Shown: positions 5,545 through 8,483 of the stretch, piece by piece
How the letters are laid out: every line of letters begins with the position of its first letter
Position numbering within the stretch: the stretch's first letter is position 1
Assembly: GCA_028694305.1 (NCBI GenBank)
Contig: JAQUTO010000035.1
Coordinates: 1 to 8,483 of the forward strand
Length of the DNA stretch: 8,483 nt
Direction: 5' to 3'
From: Bacilli bacterium
Lineage (GTDB): Bacteria; Bacillota_I; Bacilli_A; RFN20; UBA1709
Program-made: the position numbers and the translations under genes
Notes under the pieces: model-generated
Database searches by the model: none
The model's input: the letters and a program-made list of their open reading frames with translations, nothing else
What the model was told of the DNA's origin: nothing

Positions 5545-6992
5545 TAGTGCTCACCCTCTTCCTTAGTCTTTTTAAGTAAGATATAGGAACCTGGTGCACC
5601 ATAATCAATATCAAGTAAGTCTTGGTGTAACTCTCTGGCTAAAATATGTAAGACTAAAGCCTCACAGAATCCACCTTGGCATTTACCAAAGCCAGGTCTA
5701 ACCCGTTTCTTAACACCTTTGATTGTGGTTGCGCCACAATTACGGTGAATAATATCAACGATTTCACCTTCACTAACAATCTCACAACGGCAAATAATCT
5801 TGCCTAATTTTGGATTCTTGGCAATCAGCTTTTGTCTTTCTTCAATGCTCTTTTTATTGAGACGAATTAAAGGCCGACGAGTTGGAACATAATTCTTATT
5901 TAAACTAAACTTATTATGTTTTTCCATTAACTCACGAAGTCTATTCGCAATAGCTAGAGATGAAGCTAGTCCTGGTGATTGAATACCGGCCGCATGATAG
6001 AAGTTAGGGTTATTTTTATCCTCTTCTACAATAAAGTCACCACTCGCTGTTTGTGGCACTGCGCGATCACCCGCAAAAACCCGAATCATTTGATTGAATG
6101 GGATATTATTAACCATGGCATTGGCCTTGGTTTTAATAATTGCTAAATCATTAGAATCAGTAGCGACATCTCCCGCGTCAAAGGTATATTCACTTGATGG
6201 CCCAACTAAATAATTACCATGGGTGGTCGGAGTGACTAAAACACCCTTTCCTTTATTGGTTGGACATGGAAACAAAGTATGATGAATAAACGGTGCTTCA
6301 AAATGATCAAGCACATAGTATTCTCCTTTACGAGGGCGAATAACAATGTCTTTGTTACCAATCATCTCAGCAATTTTACCACTAAATAAACCAGCCGCAT
6401 TTACCACTATTTTAGCTTCGAAAACTTTTTTATTAGCACAAGTAACTTCAAAATGGTCTTTGACCTTTTTAATCTTTGTTACTTCGTGATTTAAAGCTAG
6501 TTCTGCTCCATTATCCATAGCATTTTCCATTAAAGCAATCGTGAGTTCAAAAGGATTCACAATGCCACATGTTGGTGCAAATAAAGCTTTTTTGACACCA
6601 TTATTTATACATGGCTCTTCTTTTAAGATCTTTTCTTTATCCCATAACTCAACTGGGACACCATTTTGTTGGCCTCTTTTAATTAAGTCATTTAAAGTTG
6701 CCACTTCTTCATCATTAAAAGCTAAAGTTAAAGAACCAATCCGCTGAAACTCGACATCTAAGTCATGACAGACTTGGTCCATCATTTTATTACCTTCCAC
6801 ATTTAAAGTGGCGTGTAAAGTATTTGGTAAAGGGTCATAACCAGAGTGGACAATAGCGCTGTTAGCCATACTTGTGGCTTCACAAACATCTAATCCTTTT
6901 TCTAGAAGGATTATTTTTAGTTGATACTTGGCTAATTCATGAGCCATACTACAGCCAATAACTCCACCGCCAATAATTAAAACATCGTACAT
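5544..6992 (-). CDS. glpA: GlpA-like FAD-dependent glycerol-3-phosphate dehydrogenase with 2Fe-2S domain
   Basis: It probably oxidises sn-glycerol-3-phosphate to dihydroxyacetone phosphate. I start it at the ATG at 6992 (482 residues) because AGGTGG lies five bases before it and the FAD motif then begins at once (YDVLIIGGGVIG, glycines 8-10 and 13). An in-frame ATG at 7022 has no ribosome site and would overlap the ATPase gene. The DAO-type FAD domain covers about 1-360, including GIVNPFEL (143-150), VVNAAGLFS (196-204) and HAAGIQSPGLASS (333-345). A BFD-like domain follows at about 398-450, with Cys401, Cys403, Cys438 and Cys443 in CRC...CQGGFC placed to bind a 2Fe-2S cluster. The architecture is that of anaerobic GlpA. 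Related DAO enzymes such as 2-hydroxyglutarate oxidase are alternatives, but glycerol kinase two genes upstream favours this call. There is no adjacent GlpC-like membrane subunit. Confidence 0.87.
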   Translation of the reverse strand: MYDVLIIGGGVIGCSMAHELAKYQLKIILLEKGLDVCEATSMANSAIVHSGYDPLPNTLHATLNVEGNKMMDQVCHDLDVEFQRIGSLTLAFNDEEVATLNDLIKRGQQNGVPVELWDKEKILKEEPCINNGVKKALFAPTCGIVNPFELTIALMENAMDNGAELALNHEVTKIKKVKDHFEVTCANKKVFEAKIVVNAAGLFSGKIAEMIGNKDIVIRPRKGEYYVLDHFEAPFIHHTLFPCPTNKGKGVLVTPTTHGNYLVGPSSEYTFDAGDVATDSNDLAIIKTKANAMVNNIPFNQMIRVFAGDRAVPQTASGDFIVEEDKNNPNFYHAAGIQSPGLASSLAIANRLRELMEKHNKFSLNKNYVPTRRPLIRLNKKSIEERQKLIAKNPKLGKIICRCEIVSEGEIVDIIHRNCGATTIKGVKKRVRPGFGKCQGGFCEALVLHILARELHQDLLDIDYGAPGSYILLKKTKEEGEH

Positions 6993-7002
6993 CTTATCCA
7001 CC

Positions 7003-8283
7003 TCACTTAATACATTGCTCATCTAATAAGAAATCATATAAACCCATATGGAGAATTCCACTTTCATCCACCCAAGGTTTTTGTCTTGATTTAGTCACAA
7101 TAATTCGCTTAAAGAAATCATTAGTGGCTAACAAAGGTCTTAACTCTCGCTCTAGGCTGTCATTATTAAGCGAGACTTGAATGTAATACTTATTCATCCC
7201 GGCATTGACTACGAAATCAATCTCTGTTTGCACTTGGCACAACTTTCCTGTTTGATCTTTCTCGTTAAGTTGCACAACACCAACATCAACCGAATAACCG
7301 CGCGAGAGTAACTCATAATAAATGATGTTCTCCATTGCATGCCCTTCTTCATGTTGGCGAAAACTTAAGCGAGCATTTCTTAAACCCAAATCACTACAAT
7401 AAAACTTGGATGGAAATGAGAAATACTTTTTCCCTTTGACATCGTAGCGCTTAGCTTCATTAAACAAGAAAGATTCTTCTAAATAGTTAAGATAAGTCGC
7501 TATTGTTTGGGAATTAACTTCAACTTCACCGAGCGAATTCAAAGTCTTGGCAATTTTAGAAGCATTGGTTAAAGAACCAATCGAGGAACATAAATCATCA
7601 ATTAAACCAGCCATTACTTGGGGTTTAGCAATATTATAGCGCTCTTCAATATCTTTTAAATATACTTCTTTAAAAAGACTTGCCAAATATTTTTCTTTTT
7701 CTATTGGTGATGTTTTGGCTAAAACCAAAGGTAAGCCCCCATATAAAGCATAATCTTCATAAGCATCAGCTTTATCACCGCCAAGATAGGTGTAATATTC
7801 TTTAAAAGTGAGTGGATAAATCCTAACTTCATCTCCCCGACCCCTAAATTCGGTTAAGACATCTTTAGAAAGTAGTTTTGAATTACTACCTGTTACATAA
7901 ATATCAACATTATCTAATTTCAATAAACCATTTAAAACGCCATATAAAGGTAAAGGTTTCTCACTCTTCAAGTCTTCTTTGGCGATGGCGTATTGAATTT
8001 CATCAATAAAAATATAGTGCATATCTGCATTATTGGTTAGTTTATCACGGATATATTGTGAAAGTTTTTTGGGATCACGATACTCTATGGATGCATCATC
8101 ATCAAGCGATAACGCAATAATATTGTCTTTGTTAATACCTAACGATAATAAATAATCGTAATAAATCTTAAAAAGAAGGTAGCTTTTGCCACATCTTCTA
8201 ATTCCGGTGATAACTTTAATTAACCCATTCTCTTTGCGAGAAATGAGTTCATTTAAGTAAAAATCTCGTTGAATTTGGCGCAC
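7003..8283 (-). CDS. AAA+ ATPase with DUF4143 C-terminal domain
   Basis: This is a 426-residue ATPase of unknown cellular role. I choose the GTG at 8283 because AGAGGTGA (8289-8296) lies five bases before it; the in-frame GTG at 8292 is itself part of that ribosome site. In this numbering, Walker A is GIRRCGKS (27-34), Walker B is YIFIDE (90-95), a sensor-like VTGSNS is at 130-135 and FRGRG at 146-150. A winged-helix-like stretch covers about 220-280. The C-terminal DUF4143 region has Glu318, EID (354-356) and IQVS (368-371), resembling a PD-(D/E)xK nuclease core with the last lysine missing, so catalysis is doubtful. These ATPases are numerous and often lineage-specific in gut anaerobes. The stop TGA is ten bases before the glpA-like start, so the genes are probably co-transcribed, although no glycerol role is known for the family. 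Confidence 0.92.
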   Translation of the reverse strand: MRQIQRDFYLNELISRKENGLIKVITGIRRCGKSYLLFKIYYDYLLSLGINKDNIIALSLDDDASIEYRDPKKLSQYIRDKLTNNADMHYIFIDEIQYAIAKEDLKSEKPLPLYGVLNGLLKLDNVDIYVTGSNSKLLSKDVLTEFRGRGDEVRIYPLTFKEYYTYLGGDKADAYEDYALYGGLPLVLAKTSPIEKEKYLASLFKEVYLKDIEERYNIAKPQVMAGLIDDLCSSIGSLTNASKIAKTLNSLGEVEVNSQTIATYLNYLEESFLFNEAKRYDVKGKKYFSFPSKFYCSDLGLRNARLSFRQHEEGHAMENIIYYELLSRGYSVDVGVVQLNEKDQTGKLCQVQTEIDFVVNAGMNKYYIQVSLNNDSLERELRPLLATNDFFKRIIVTKSRQKPWVDESGILHMGLYDFLLDEQCIK

Positions 8284-8294
8284 GTTAATCACCT

Positions 8295-8334
8295 CTTTTG
8301 AAATTTACTCAATAATATGACCAACTTTCAAAAG
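8295..8334 (-). promoter_or_regulatory. Leader inverted repeat abutting the ATPase ribosome site
   Basis: CTTTTGAAA (8334-8326, minus strand) and TTTCAAAAG (8303-8295) are perfect nine-base complements with a 22-base loop. The 3' arm ends in the first two bases of the AGAGGTGA ribosome site. The resulting leader hairpin could limit ribosome access. Alternatively, the inner dyad ACTTTTGAAAGT (8324-8335), next to the -10, could bind a regulator. The stem is A/T-rich, so its stability is modest. Confidence 0.35.
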
Positions 8335-8335
8335 T

Positions 8336-8363
8336 AGTATATCATACTCCAATTAAAAGTCAA
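8336..8363 (-). promoter_or_regulatory. Candidate promoter for the AAA+ ATPase and downstream genes
   Basis: Reading leftward, TTGACT (8363-8358) and TATACT (8341-8336) are separated by 16 bases; each matches five of six consensus positions. Transcription would begin near 8329, leaving a leader of about 45 bases before the GTG start. It begins only seven bases after the glycerol kinase stop. It could drive the ATPase and the rest of the operon independently of glpK, and no terminator separates the two genes. Confidence 0.6.
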
Positions 8364-8369
8364 GATGCG

Positions 8370-8483
8370 CTACTTAAAACTGCGTGTTGCAGCTACGGCT
8401 TTTTTCCAGCCCTTGTAAATCTTCATAACATTCTCATCACTGCGACCCGGTGAGAACGTCTTAACGATAGTATGATTCTTCTT
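8370..8483 (-). CDS. glpK: Glycerol kinase, C-terminal end only
   Basis: Only the last 37 codons and the TAG stop lie in the window; the gene continues past the right edge. The readable tail includes KTFSPGRSDENVMKIYKGW followed by KKAVAATRSFK. The 'F.P........Y.GWKKAV' pattern is the conserved C-terminus of FGGY-family glycerol kinase, which phosphorylates glycerol to sn-glycerol-3-phosphate in the cytoplasm. No catalytic residue is in this fragment. The identification rests on this motif and on the GlpA-like gene downstream. Other FGGY kinases are possible but less likely. Confidence 0.85.
   Translation of the reverse strand, partial: KKNHTIVKTFSPGRSDENVMKIYKGWKKAVAATRSFK

Noticed and set aside
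6541..6747. Short plus-strand open frame opposite the GlpA-like gene
   Set aside because: It is antisense to a clear flavoprotein domain, lacks a ribosome site and has an unremarkable translation.
6993..7022. Upstream ATG adding ten residues to the GlpA-like protein
   Set aside because: It has no ribosome site and overlaps the ATPase coding end. The ATG at 6992 has AGGTGG at the right distance and puts the FAD motif at the usual N-terminal position.
1..8483. Recoding of TGA as tryptophan, as in mycoplasmas
   Set aside because: Tryptophans in the conserved proteins are encoded by TGG, and the ATPase gene ends in TGA right before the next ribosome site.
1..8483. CRISPR array, insertion sequence, tRNA or rRNA
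   Set aside because: I saw no regularly spaced repeats, transposase-like protein, terminal inverted repeats or RNA gene signatures on either strand.

Overview
The window comes from a low-GC Bacillota genome. The gene families and the AT-rich, strongly Shine-Dalgarno-led genes fit an anaerobic, gut-type Bacilli/Erysipelotrichia or Clostridia lineage. The standard bacterial code is used: a real gene ends in TGA, and all tryptophans are TGG. I cannot name the species from the sequence.

Left end (1-1254, plus strand): a promoter-like region with an imperfect palindrome precedes two tandem paralogous thioredoxin-fold proteins that act outside the membrane. The first has an N-terminal membrane anchor and the second is a lipoprotein. 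Each has one CxxC motif and a Thr-Pro (cis-Pro) motif. A hairpin with T-rich flanks lies between them.

Middle (1236-2698, minus strand): a two-gene unit resembling a toxin-antitoxin module. The upstream gene fuses an N-terminal helix-turn-helix to a DUF3990-like (ADP-ribosyltransferase-type) domain. The downstream gene starts one base after its stop and encodes a small tyrosine-rich protein that I read as the partner. Its promoter overlaps a TGTCCC/GGTACA dyad, which suggests autoregulation. The second gene ends inside the convergent lipoprotein gene, with no terminator at the junction.

Right two thirds (2664-8483, minus strand): one long, tightly packed run. Reading leftward it holds the 3' end of glycerol kinase (cut by the window edge), a DUF4143-type AAA+ ATPase with its own promoter, a GlpA-like FAD glycerol-3-phosphate dehydrogenase with a C-terminal 2Fe-2S domain, an FAD/NAD(P) oxidoreductase, a small cysteine-rich DUF1667 protein, a short transaldolase and the XTP/dITP diphosphatase RdgB. 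From the ATPase onward the spacings run from a 1-base overlap to 12 bases, and a clear terminator follows rdgB. The core is a glycerol catabolism cassette: GlpK makes glycerol-3-phosphate. The GlpA-like protein, the second flavoprotein and the DUF1667 protein probably oxidise it to dihydroxyacetone phosphate, passing electrons to a soluble or NAD(P)-linked acceptor. No GlpC-like membrane partner is visible.

I see no insertion sequence, CRISPR array, tRNA, rRNA or replication origin. No gene-free stretch exceeds about 110 bases. The least conventional parts are the HTH-DUF3990 module with its operator and possible antisense tail, and the AAA+ ATPase placed inside the glycerol operon.
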